A stretch of 9,558 bases of DNA from Acidimicrobiia bacterium (GTDB lineage Bacteria; Actinomycetota; Acidimicrobiia; IMCC26256; JACDBD01). Position numbers and translations under genes: made by a program. Numbering within the stretch: the stretch's first letter is position 1; each line of letters starts with the position of its first letter. Below the pieces are notes generated by a model, which saw nothing but the letters and a program-made list of their open reading frames with translations, did not search any database and had not been told where the DNA came from. Below, one piece after another: positions 1 to 6,569 of the stretch. Where the stretch lies: NCBI GenBank assembly GCA_031177445.1, contig JAPSGP010000082.1:1-9558 (forward strand), given 5' to 3'.

Positions 1-552
1 GCGCCCGGAGACCCCGGACATCGCGTCGACCACCAGTCCGTCCCGCTCGACCAGGCCCGTCGCCAGCAACGGGGCCAGCGCCAACGCCGCCGCGGTCGGA
101 TAGCAGCCCGGCGCGGCCGCATGCGATGCAGCGATGACCTCGGCGCGGAACAGCTCGGGCAAGCCGAAGGCGAACTGGTCGAGCAGCGTGGGCGCTTGGT
201 GTGCCTCGCCGTACCACCGTTCGTACACGTCGGCGGGGAGGCGAAAGTCGGCACCGAGGTCGATCACGTGGCCCACGGTCCCGACAAGGTCGGGGACGAC
301 GCGCTGGGACTCGCCGTGCGGCAACGCGACGAAGACGAGGTCGAGCCCGGCCACGGCGGCGGGCTCGAAACGGCCGTACTCCAGGCCCGGGTACGCGGCC
401 ACCAGCGACGGGTACAGCGCGCCCACGGCGGCGCCGGCGTTCGAGTCCGCGGTGACCTGGACCACCTCGATCTCCGGATGGTCGGCAAGCAGCCGCAGCA
501 ACTCGGCGCCTGTGTAGCCTGAGCCGCCGGCGATGCCAGCTCGATACGCCAT
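1..552 (-). CDS. argC: N-acetyl-gamma-glutamyl-phosphate reductase, N-terminal part (left edge truncated)
   Basis: ArgC reduces N-acetyl-gamma-glutamyl phosphate to the semialdehyde with NADPH, the third step of arginine synthesis in the cytoplasm. I translated 184 codons from the ATG at 552-550 to the window edge. Residues 8-17 carry the nucleotide-binding motif IAGGSGYTGA, residues 99-105 read LGADFRL, and PGCYPT at 148-153 contains the catalytic Cys150. The fragment ends at SGVSGR, where the family has a conserved glycine-rich turn. Family members are about 340 residues, so roughly half is present. One oddity is that the residue before PGC is Ala where Asn (ANPGC) is usual. The start codon is only 7 nt from a good -10 element, so the transcript is probably leaderless. 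argC lies on the same strand as the pheST block, as in mycobacteria, where the other arg genes follow; here those would lie outside the window. The identification is secure. Confidence 0.96.
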   Translation of the reverse strand, partial: MAYRAGIAGGSGYTGAELLRLLADHPEIEVVQVTADSNAGAAVGALYPSLVAAYPGLEYGRFEPAAVAGLDLVFVALPHGESQRVVPDLVGTVGHVIDLGADFRLPADVYERWYGEAHQAPTLLDQFAFGLPELFRAEVIAASHAAAPGCYPTAAALALAPLLATGLVERDGLVVDAMSGVSGR

Positions 553-572
553 GCTGCATACTATACAGAGCA
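553..572. promoter_or_regulatory. Divergent promoter with overlapping -10 elements between argC and the MaoC-like operon
   Basis: Only 20 bp separate the two start codons. On the plus strand TACTAT (559-564) fits the actinobacterial -10 pattern TANNNT and ends 8 nt before the GTG at 573. On the minus strand TATAGT (565-560) fits better still and ends 7 nt before the ATG at 552. The two hexamers share five base pairs. There is no room for a Shine-Dalgarno sequence on either side, so both mRNAs are probably leaderless. No good -35 is visible for either direction. A CTGC/GCAG repeat (554-557 and 570-573) frames the site and could be an operator arm. An ArgR box is possible, but the match is poor. 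Confidence 0.6.
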
Positions 573-965
573 GTGAATAAGCCCGCCAGCCGGTTGGCAG
601 ACGTCGTTGTGGGGACCACGCTCGGGCCGGTGCGCATCACCGTGTCGCCGGCGGCCAACGAGCGCTACTGGCGGTCCGCCGGGGTCGACCACCCGGCGCT
701 GCGCGCCGGCGCGCTCTACCCGCCGATTGCCGCCAACCTGACCATCCTGCTGTTCCAGACGGTGGCCGAGCGCGGCGTACTCCACTCGGCACAACGCCTC
801 GTGTGCCATCGCCGGGGCGAGGCCGGCAGCGAGCTCACTGTCACCGGCGCCGTGGCCGAGCGGTTCGAGAAACGGGGCCGGCAGTATGCGGTGGTCACCG
901 CGGACGTCGACCTCCCCGACGGCGTACCGCTGTGGACGTCGGTCGCGACCTTCTGCGAGCCATGA
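573..965 (+). CDS. MaoC-like / FAS1-like dehydratase hot-dog protein (first subunit)
   Basis: The product is a 130-residue protein with the look of a hot-dog-fold acyl dehydratase of the MaoC/HadA kind. Visible features are an N-terminal strand (residues 10-24), a segment near YWRSAGVDHPAL (32-43), the central helix after ALYPPIAANLTILLF (47-61), GVLHSAQRL (68-76), and a C-terminal strand pair with the frequent RGRQYAVV pattern (101-108). Such proteins hydrate or dehydrate 2-enoyl/3-hydroxyacyl thioesters (CoA or ACP), and small ones often act as heterodimers. The gene overlaps the next hot-dog gene by ATGA, which supports a two-subunit enzyme like mycobacterial HadAB, though the substrate cannot be read from the sequence. 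The start is the GTG at 573; it probably begins a leaderless mRNA, because a -10-like TACTAT lies 8 nt upstream. No catalytic His/Asp signature is clear in this subunit, so it may be the non-catalytic partner. Confidence 0.72.
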   Translation: MNKPASRLADVVVGTTLGPVRITVSPAANERYWRSAGVDHPALRAGALYPPIAANLTILLFQTVAERGVLHSAQRLVCHRRGEAGSELTVTGAVAERFEKRGRQYAVVTADVDLPDGVPLWTSVATFCEP

Positions 966-1312
966 CCGCGCACCGTCGCTCGCTCCCGCTCACCGCCGAG
1001 CTCCTGCGCGGCTACTCGCGCCGGGGCAACTTCCACTCCGACCCCGAGGAGGCACGGCGCCTCGGGATGCAGGGCCTCGTCGCCCAGGGCATGCAGGTCG
1101 CGGGACCGGCGTACGGCGCGTTGCTCGACGAGTGGGGCGACGAGTTCCTCGCCCGCGGTGAGCTCGAGCTGAGGTTCGTCGGCATGGCCCGGGACGGCGA
1201 CACCGTCGACGCGGAGGTCATCATCGACGGGTCGTCGGCCGAGATCGAGGTGCGGAACGGCGAGCGGACGGCCGTGGTGGGTCGCGCCTCCGTGGTCGCG
1301 CGGCCGGAATGA
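962..1312 (+). CDS. MaoC-like dehydratase hot-dog protein (second subunit)
   Basis: The product is a 116-residue hot-dog protein. The ATG at 962 overlaps the upstream stop as ATGA, indicating translational coupling; a longer version starting at 803 would run through the upstream gene and is rejected. Residues 20-42 (from RRGNFHSD to LVAQG) resemble the hydratase-2 motif of MaoC enzymes, where a conserved Asp and His lie in a G-D-x-N-P-x-H context followed by A-x(3)-G. Here His25 and Asp27 are present, but the usual GD-x-NP part is degenerate. The later part (LELRFVGMARDGDTVDAEV, about 68-86) matches the strand and GDTV turn of the family. With its neighbour it probably forms a heterodimeric enoyl hydratase or 3-hydroxyacyl dehydratase of unknown substrate. 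The PhyH remnant that follows overlaps this stop codon by another ATGA. Confidence 0.72.
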   Translation: MTAHRRSLPLTAELLRGYSRRGNFHSDPEEARRLGMQGLVAQGMQVAGPAYGALLDEWGDEFLARGELELRFVGMARDGDTVDAEVIIDGSSAEIEVRNGERTAVVGRASVVARPE

Positions 1313-1633
1313 ACGTCGATCGGCACCCCTGGAGCTCCGGGGTTCGCGTGGCCTGCGCACGCCGGCCCGTTTCGGCGGGTCACGGCCGACCAGGCGTGCG
1401 CGTACGACGAAGTCGGCTACTTCGTCCTCGAGGACGTGCTCGCCGAGGATCAGGTCGACGCGCTCACCTCGGCCATCGCGCCACACGGCCGCAAGGTGCT
1501 GGAGTTCCTGCGGGCGCAGCCCGACGGTGCGGTGGCGCTGCGCGGCGATCCCGCTGACGGTCCGGGCAACCCCGAGCCGCAGGACGATCCGAACCGCCAG
1601 TTCCTCGTCCTCAAGGACGGCCAACCGGTCTGA
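1309..1633 (+). pseudogene. Remnant of a phytanoyl-CoA dioxygenase (PhyH) family gene, frameshifted and internally deleted
   Basis: From 1343 to the TGA at 1631-1633 one frame encodes a PhyH-like N-terminus: FAWPAHAGPF, then VTADQACAYDEVGYFVLEDV, then EDQVDALTSAI. This is the usual start of that Fe(II)/2-oxoglutarate oxygenase family. The frame has no ATG, GTG or TTG between the upstream stop at 1310 and GTG 1436, which is inside the conserved region. The ATG at 1309, overlapping the MaoC-like stop as ATGA, is in the neighbouring frame. Removing one G from the GGGG run at 1339-1342 joins the two, giving an ORF of about 107 residues. PhyH proteins are about 270-300 residues. The core with the HxD...H iron site is missing, and after about residue 70 the text jumps to PGNPEPQDDPNRQFLVLKDG, which resembles later parts of the family. 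I read it as a gene with one frameshift and a deletion of about two thirds of its length. A short expressed protein starting at GTG 1436 is less likely. Confidence 0.65.
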
Positions 1634-1675
1634 TCGGTAGCGGGATAGAACGCTGACGTAACGAATCGCTACCGA
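1634..1675. terminator. Inverted repeat between convergent genes, possible bidirectional terminator
   Basis: TCGGTAGCG at 1634-1642 and CGCTACCGA at 1667-1675 form a perfect 9-bp stem with a 24-nt loop. It fills exactly the gap between the stop of the PhyH remnant (1631-1633) and the stop of the opposing Clp_N gene (1676-1678). There is no T-run on either side, so it is not a canonical intrinsic terminator; a tail-less bidirectional terminator or an mRNA 3'-end stabiliser is plausible. Confidence 0.5.
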
Positions 1676-2704
1676 CTACTCGGCCGCGCGCGGCGGGCAC
1701 TGGACGCCGCCCAGGGCGAGCATGTGGCACCACGTCTCTCGGGTCACCTTCCACCGGCTGTCGACATGGATTGCCTGGCCCGCAAATGGGGCGCCGAAGA
1801 TCGAGTAGAAGACGTCGGCGTCGTCGACGGCCCGGAAGCGAACGCGTCGGACGATAAAGGTCGCAGGGGCAGTCTGGCTCTGAGGATTGCGTCGTGCCGC
1901 CTCTTCCGCGAGATGAGCGATCGCGGGGCCGTCCTCGAGTGCGCCCTCGAGCTCGGAGCGCCCGAGGCCACCGCAAAAGACCGTTCGATAGGCGTGCACG
2001 ATGTCATCGACATCGCTGTCGCTCGGGACCTCTCCTTCCACCAGCGGCGGAACCATCAGCTCGGGGTCGGTCGTTGTCTGCAGCGCGACATGAGCGCGCT
2101 CGATGCACTCGGCACAGATCAGCTCCCGCACTGCCCGGACATGGCGCTGGATCTCCCAACGCTCCCTTCCGCAGATCGCACAGGACGCGATCGGCCCGGC
2201 GCTAGGCCCGCCCGCAGTGAAGGTCCGCGCGATCCAGGTACGGGGCGGTGACTGTTCGATGACCGGCGCAGCCTTCAGCAGCTGCACCACTGTCGCCCGA
2301 ACACGATCGAGATCGGCGCCCAGCTTCACCAGCACTTGGGCAGCGACACCCTCGCTTTCACGGATCATTCCCAGGAGGATGTGCTCGGTGCCGATGTAGT
2401 TGTGCCCGAGCTCGAGCGCCTCGCGCAGGCTCATCTCGAGCAGCGTCTTCGCCTGCGGTGTGAACGGAATGTGAGCGGGCACCGCCGTCGCGCTCCCCAG
2501 GCCGATGATCTTCTCCACTTCGCGCCGGACCGACTCCAGCGAGATCTTCAGCGTCTCGAGCGCCTTCGCGCCGACGCCCTCCCCTTCGTGGACGATGCCC
2601 AGCAGGATGTGCTCGGTTCCGATGTAGTTGTGGTTCAGCAGCCGCGCTTCTTCCTGAGCGAGTACGACCACTCGCCGGGCCCTGTCGGTGAAGCGCTCGA
2701 ACAC
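1676..2704 (-). CDS. Clp N-domain / ClpX-type zinc finger / NTF2-like fusion protein without ATPase
   Basis: The protein has 342 residues and three recognisable parts. Residues 1-145 are a double Clp_N repeat very like ClpC (start FERFTDRARR; NYIGTEHILLGIV at 26-38 and NYIGTEHILLGMI at 102-114), the part of ClpC that binds substrates and adaptors. Residues 175-200 hold C-x2-C-x18-C-x2-C (Cys175, 178, 197, 200), the same spacing as the zinc-binding domain of ClpX. Residues about 231-338 look like an NTF2-like fold (AYRTVF, then VRRVRF, then SRWKVTRETWC and a final CPP). No Walker A or B motif is present, so it is not an unfoldase. An adaptor, decoy or substrate-recruiting role for Clp proteases is an inference. 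The start is the GTG at 2704, supported by the ClpC-like FERFTDRAR directly after it; no strong Shine-Dalgarno is seen. The gene begins 10 bp after the thioesterase stop, so it is likely the last gene of the pheST operon. Confidence 0.85.
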   Translation of the reverse strand: MFERFTDRARRVVVLAQEEARLLNHNYIGTEHILLGIVHEGEGVGAKALETLKISLESVRREVEKIIGLGSATAVPAHIPFTPQAKTLLEMSLREALELGHNYIGTEHILLGMIRESEGVAAQVLVKLGADLDRVRATVVQLLKAAPVIEQSPPRTWIARTFTAGGPSAGPIASCAICGRERWEIQRHVRAVRELICAECIERAHVALQTTTDPELMVPPLVEGEVPSDSDVDDIVHAYRTVFCGGLGRSELEGALEDGPAIAHLAEEAARRNPQSQTAPATFIVRRVRFRAVDDADVFYSIFGAPFAGQAIHVDSRWKVTRETWCHMLALGGVQCPPRAAE

Positions 2705-2714
2705 GAGCGCCAGG

Positions 2715-3125
2715 CTACGACCGCCCGGGTTCCGGTGCCTCCAACTGCTCGCGCAGGATCGGCGGGATCGGGGTCGTGTCGTGCGTTCCCGGCTCCACGC
2801 TCACATAGGTGATTGTGCCCACGCACGCGTCCCGCCCGTCGATCGACGCGGCAAAGCGAACGTCGAACGACTTCGTGCCGATGCGAGGGCAGGTCACCGC
2901 GATGTCGACGGCGTCGTCGAAGCCCGCCGGGCCCTGCCATTCGAGCACCGCCTTGACCAGCATGATGTCGAAGTCGCGGAAGAACGCCTCTTTGGGCGCG
3001 AACCCGAGATGCTCGAACCACCGGGTGCACGCCTCGTCGAAGTACGTGAGCCAGTGGGCGTTGAACACCACGCCTTGGGCGTCGACCTCGGCGTAGCGGG
3101 GACGCACCTGGTGGACGAACGCCAT
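2715..3125 (-). CDS. YbgC-like acyl-CoA thioesterase (4HBT hot-dog family)
   Basis: This 136-residue cytoplasmic protein belongs to the 4-hydroxybenzoyl-CoA thioesterase/YbgC group, which hydrolyses acyl-CoA thioesters. Residues 10-34 (RYAEVDAQGVVFN to YFDEAC) hold the family signature; Asp15 in DAQGVVFNAHW is the expected catalytic residue, and WFEHLGF (36-42) follows as usual. The ATG at 3125 is chosen because the family normally begins only a few residues before the R-Y/F-x-E-x-D stretch, and because it overlaps the pheT stop as TGATG, a typical coupling arrangement; the longer reading frame from 3173 would lie inside pheT. The substrate cannot be told. Its place behind pheT may reflect shared transcription rather than shared function. 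Confidence 0.88.
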   Translation of the reverse strand: MAFVHQVRPRYAEVDAQGVVFNAHWLTYFDEACTRWFEHLGFAPKEAFFRDFDIMLVKAVLEWQGPAGFDDAVDIAVTCPRIGTKSFDVRFAASIDGRDACVGTITYVSVEPGTHDTTPIPPILREQLEAPEPGRS

Positions 3126-5518
3126 CAGCCGCGCAGTTCGCCGCCGTGCTCGCGCCGCACCGCGTCGATGCAACGTTGACGGATGGCGCCGACCTCCTCG
3201 TCGGTGAGCGTGCGCTCCGGCGCCCGGAACCGCAGCGCGAACGCCAGGCTCTTGCGACGCTCACCCAGCGCGACTGACCGGAAGACATCGAAGAGGCGGA
3301 GGTCCTCGAGCACCTCGCCGGCGGCGCCGCGCAGCGTCCGCGCCACCGCGTCCGCCTCGCGGTCCTCGTCGACGACGAAGGCGAGGTCGATGCTATACGG
3401 CGGGAACGGCGACGGCGCGCGGAAGCTGCGGTCCCGCCGGCGGGCGGCGAGCACCCGATCGAGATCGAGCTCCGCGGCCACCACCGGCCGCACCAGCTCC
3501 AAGGCATCGAGCACCCGTTGGTCGACTTCGCCAACGGCACCGACGTCGTGGCCGTCGACCATGACCGCCGCGGCCCGCCCGGCATGGAAGCCTGCCCGGA
3601 CCGCGCCCTCGAATCGCACGTCGGCGAGCTCGAGCGCGTCGAAGAGCTGGTGCAGCGCGTCGACGGCGTCATAGGCGTCGACCGCCCGGTCATCCTCGAT
3701 CGGCCGGCGCCGCCGGATGCCGCTCAGTGCCAGCGCCACGTGCACGCGCTCGTCCGGGAGCACCTGGTCCACGGCGTCCGGCGCCAGGAACACCCGCCCC
3801 ACCTCGAACAAGCCGATGTCGAACAAGCCGTGCAGCCGGTTGTGGGCGACCGACCGAAGGAGACCCGGCAGGATGCGGGTGCGCAGGACCGACTCCTCGG
3901 CCCGGAGCGGGTTGGCGGCTTCGACGATCCGGTCCATCGGCGCACCGGCGCGCTCGAGATCGCCGGGCGCGACGAGCGGGAGCGTGACCGCCTCCGACAG
4001 CCCGGCTCCGACGAGCGCGTCGGCGACGAGCCGCCGATCGCGCTGCGCGCGATCGAGGCCTCCTACCTGATCGCGAGGTCGCGGGACGGTTCCACCGATC
4101 GACGCAAACCCGACCCGGCGTGCGACCTCCTCGACCAGATCGATCTCGCGTTCGAGGTCGGGGCGATACGTCGGCGCGGTCGCCGTGATCGCGTCACCCG
4201 AGCCCCCCACCTCGATGCCCAGTGGCCGGAGCGCGTCGACCACCTCGACGTCCGAGAGCTCGGTGCCGAGGATCGCGTTGACCTTGCTCGTGCGCAGGCT
4301 GATGCGGACCGGCTCGATCGGACGCGGGTACTCATCGACCGCGTCGGTCGCGACCTTCGCGCCGGCCACCTCCGCCAGCAGCTCCATCGCCCGCTCCGCG
4401 CTGGTGGCGACACCGTTCGGGTCGATGCCGCGTTCGAAGCGGGCACTCGATTCCGAGCGCAGCTTGAGTCGCTTCGAGCTGCGCGCGATCCCCATCGGCT
4501 CGAAGTACGCCGACTCGAGGAGGATCTCGGTGGTCGTGCCGGACACCTCCGACGTGCCGCCGCCCATGATCCCGGCGATCGCCTGTGGCGCGAGGTCGGC
4601 ATCGCAGATGAGCAGGTCCTCGGCCACCAGCTCGCGCTCGACCCCGTCGAGCGTCGTCATCCGCTCGCCGGCACTGGCGAGACGCACGACGATGCCGCGC
4701 CCACCGAGTCGCTCCAGATCGAACGCGTGCAGCGGCTGGTTGCGCTCGAGCAGGACGTAGTTGGTGACGTCGACGACATTGCTGATCGGCCGCATACCCG
4801 CCTTCACCAGCCGCTGGGCGAGCCACGCCGGCGACTCTCCCATCGTCACCCGGGCGACCCGGCCCAGGTAGCGCGGGCATCGGTCGGGCGCGTCGATCCG
4901 GACGGTGATGTCGGACTCGACGCCCCCGTCGGCCGGCGCGTGCGGAGCCGGCACCTCGAACGGCAGCCCGAAGTGGGCGGCAAGCTCCCGGGCCACTCCG
5001 ACGACACACATCGCATCGGGGCGATTCGGCGTGAGCGACACGTCGAAGATCACGTCGTCGAGCCCGAGCAGCTCGCGCACATCGGAGCCGAGACGTGCCG
5101 AGCGATCGAGCTGGACGATCCCCGAATGGTCGCGACCGAGCCCGAGCTCATCGGGCGCGAGCAGCATGCCGTTGGAGGTCTCACCGCGGATCTTGCGTGC
5201 CGCGAGCACGCCGAACGGCGGCGGGAGCTGCGCGCCCACCGGGGCGAACGGGACGACGTCGCCGGGAACGACGTTGCGCGCCCCACAGACGACACGGGTC
5301 TGCCCGCTCCCGTAGTCCACGTCGACCAGCGTGAGCTGGTCGGCGTTGGGGTGATCGACGATGTCGAGCACACGTGCGGCCACGACGTCGCGCACTTCGC
5401 GACCGGGCTCCTCGACGCCCTCCACCTCCAAGCCGAGCTGGTTCAGCGCCGCGACGAGCTCGTCGACCGAGGCTTCGACGGGCGTGAAGTCACGGATCCA
5501 GGACAGCGGTGCGCGCAT
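3125..5518 (-). CDS. pheT: Phenylalanyl-tRNA synthetase beta subunit
   Basis: PheT is the 797-residue beta chain of the (alpha-beta)2 enzyme that charges tRNA-Phe. It starts MRAPLSWIRDF, the usual beta-chain opening. Domains in order: a tRNA-binding EMAP-like domain (about 40-150, with HPNADQLTLVDVD and SNGMLLAPDELGLG), the B3/4 editing domain (about 210-375), B5 (about 405-475), the catalytic-like core (about 490-690), and the C-terminal FDX-ACB anticodon-binding domain (about 705-795). The length is normal and no break is visible. In the FDX-ACB domain the sequence FPPYSIDLAFVVDE has Ile where many family members have Arg before Asp. The gene follows pheS after a single nucleotide and overlaps the thioesterase start by one base. 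The large open frame on the opposite strand of this gene is a GC-driven shadow. Confidence 0.98.
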   Translation of the reverse strand: MRAPLSWIRDFTPVEASVDELVAALNQLGLEVEGVEEPGREVRDVVAARVLDIVDHPNADQLTLVDVDYGSGQTRVVCGARNVVPGDVVPFAPVGAQLPPPFGVLAARKIRGETSNGMLLAPDELGLGRDHSGIVQLDRSARLGSDVRELLGLDDVIFDVSLTPNRPDAMCVVGVARELAAHFGLPFEVPAPHAPADGGVESDITVRIDAPDRCPRYLGRVARVTMGESPAWLAQRLVKAGMRPISNVVDVTNYVLLERNQPLHAFDLERLGGRGIVVRLASAGERMTTLDGVERELVAEDLLICDADLAPQAIAGIMGGGTSEVSGTTTEILLESAYFEPMGIARSSKRLKLRSESSARFERGIDPNGVATSAERAMELLAEVAGAKVATDAVDEYPRPIEPVRISLRTSKVNAILGTELSDVEVVDALRPLGIEVGGSGDAITATAPTYRPDLEREIDLVEEVARRVGFASIGGTVPRPRDQVGGLDRAQRDRRLVADALVGAGLSEAVTLPLVAPGDLERAGAPMDRIVEAANPLRAEESVLRTRILPGLLRSVAHNRLHGLFDIGLFEVGRVFLAPDAVDQVLPDERVHVALALSGIRRRRPIEDDRAVDAYDAVDALHQLFDALELADVRFEGAVRAGFHAGRAAAVMVDGHDVGAVGEVDQRVLDALELVRPVVAAELDLDRVLAARRRDRSFRAPSPFPPYSIDLAFVVDEDREADAVARTLRGAAGEVLEDLRLFDVFRSVALGERRKSLAFALRFRAPERTLTDEEVGAIRQRCIDAVRREHGGELRG

Positions 5519-5519
5519 C

Positions 5520-6569
5520 TCAGTACTGGCTCAGGAATCGGAAGTCGTTGTCGAAGAACGTACGGATCTCGTCGATGCCGTAGCGGATCATGGCGATGCG
5601 CTCGAGGCCGAAGCCGAACGCGAAGCCCTGCCACTCCTCGGGGTCGTAGCCGACGGCTCGGAAGACGTTCGGGTCGACCATCCCGCAGCCACCGAGCTCG
5701 ATCCAACCCGTGTGCGAGCAGACGCGGCAGCCTTCGCCGTGGCAGAAGATGCAGCTCACTGCCAGCTCGGCCGATGGCTCCGTGTAGGGGAAGAAGTCGG
5801 AGCGGAACCGCGTCCGGATCGATTCGTCGTCGAACAGCTGTCGCACGAAGGCCTCGATGGTGCCGAAGAGATCGGCGAGCGTGAGGCCGTGGTCGACAGC
5901 GAGGCACTCCATCTGGTGGAACACCGGCGAGTTCCGCGGCCCCGGCGTCTCGTTGCGGTACGTGCGACCGGGAGCGACGACGTAGATCGGCGGATCGTGC
6001 GCCTCCATGGTGCGGATCTGCACCGGTGACGTATGGGTGCGCAGCATCACCTGCTCGTCCCCGCCGAGGCGCACGTAGAGCGTGTCCTGCATGGAACGCG
6101 CCGGGTGTGCAGGCGGGATGTTGAGGGCCTCGAAGTTGTGCCAGTCGTCCTCGACCTCCGGCCCTTCGGCCACGCGGTAGCCGAGGCCCACGAAGATGTC
6201 CTCGAGCTCGCGCTGCACCTGCGTGACGAGGTGGAGATGGCCACGGTCGCGCCCGTGGCCACCGACGGTGAGATCGAGGCGCTCGGTCTCGGTGCTCGCG
6301 GCCCGTGCCGCGGCGGTCAGCGCGGCGCGGCGTTCTTCGATGAGCGCGCCAATGGCGTCGTTGTACGCGGACACTGCCCTGCCGGCCACCGGCCGGTCGG
6401 CGGGTTCGAGATCCTTGATCGCCTCGCGGACCTCCCCGGCAGGCGACCGTCGCCCGAGGTAACGGCGCTCGACGTCGTCGAGCTCCGCCGGCGACGTCAC
6501 CGCCTCCACCGCGCCGGACGCTTCCTTCATCGCTCGGTCGAGCTGCTGTTGCGCGTCGGCGAGGTTCAT
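5520..6569 (-). CDS. pheS: Phenylalanyl-tRNA synthetase alpha subunit
   Basis: PheS is the catalytic chain of phenylalanyl-tRNA synthetase, here 349 residues. Residues 1-95 form the N-terminal helical arm, and the class II catalytic core follows from about 105. Visible motifs are GPEVEDDWHNFEALN (136-150), HPARSMQDTLYV (155-166), RTHTSPVQIRTM (177-188), a motif 2 region at 205-222, FFPYTEPSAEL (259-269), and motif 3, GFAFGFGLERIAMIRYGI (315-332). Cys273, 276, 281 and 284 form C-x2-C-x4-C-x2-C before GWIELGGCGMV, a possible zinc knuckle known from several PheS lineages. Motif 2 is unusual: after YRNE comes TPGPRN instead of the common DATH, and Cys222 stands where Gly is common. The ATG at 6569 overlaps the stop of the methyltransferase gene as ATGA. 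Confidence 0.98.
   Translation of the reverse strand: MNLADAQQQLDRAMKEASGAVEAVTSPAELDDVERRYLGRRSPAGEVREAIKDLEPADRPVAGRAVSAYNDAIGALIEERRAALTAAARAASTETERLDLTVGGHGRDRGHLHLVTQVQRELEDIFVGLGYRVAEGPEVEDDWHNFEALNIPPAHPARSMQDTLYVRLGGDEQVMLRTHTSPVQIRTMEAHDPPIYVVAPGRTYRNETPGPRNSPVFHQMECLAVDHGLTLADLFGTIEAFVRQLFDDESIRTRFRSDFFPYTEPSAELAVSCIFCHGEGCRVCSHTGWIELGGCGMVDPNVFRAVGYDPEEWQGFAFGFGLERIAMIRYGIDEIRTFFDNDFRFLSQY

Noticed and set aside
551..572. ArgR operator (ARG box) in front of argC
   Set aside because: The location fits, but the dyad TGC...GCA matches only at its ends and centre; too weak to call without a position matrix.
1309..1557. 82-codon frame beginning at the coupled ATG after the second MaoC-like gene
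   Set aside because: After the first dozen codons the translation is Arg/Gly/Ala-rich shadow sequence, while the neighbouring frame carries PhyH-like text; only the ATG itself is used in the pseudogene model.
716..1624. 302-codon minus-strand open frame opposite the MaoC-like genes
   Set aside because: It is antisense to three recognisable coding regions and has no recognisable domain.
3518..5884. 788-codon open frame on the plus strand opposite pheT and pheS
   Set aside because: It is antisense to two certain genes; its Arg/Asp/His-rich composition is typical of a GC-driven shadow frame and shows no family motif.
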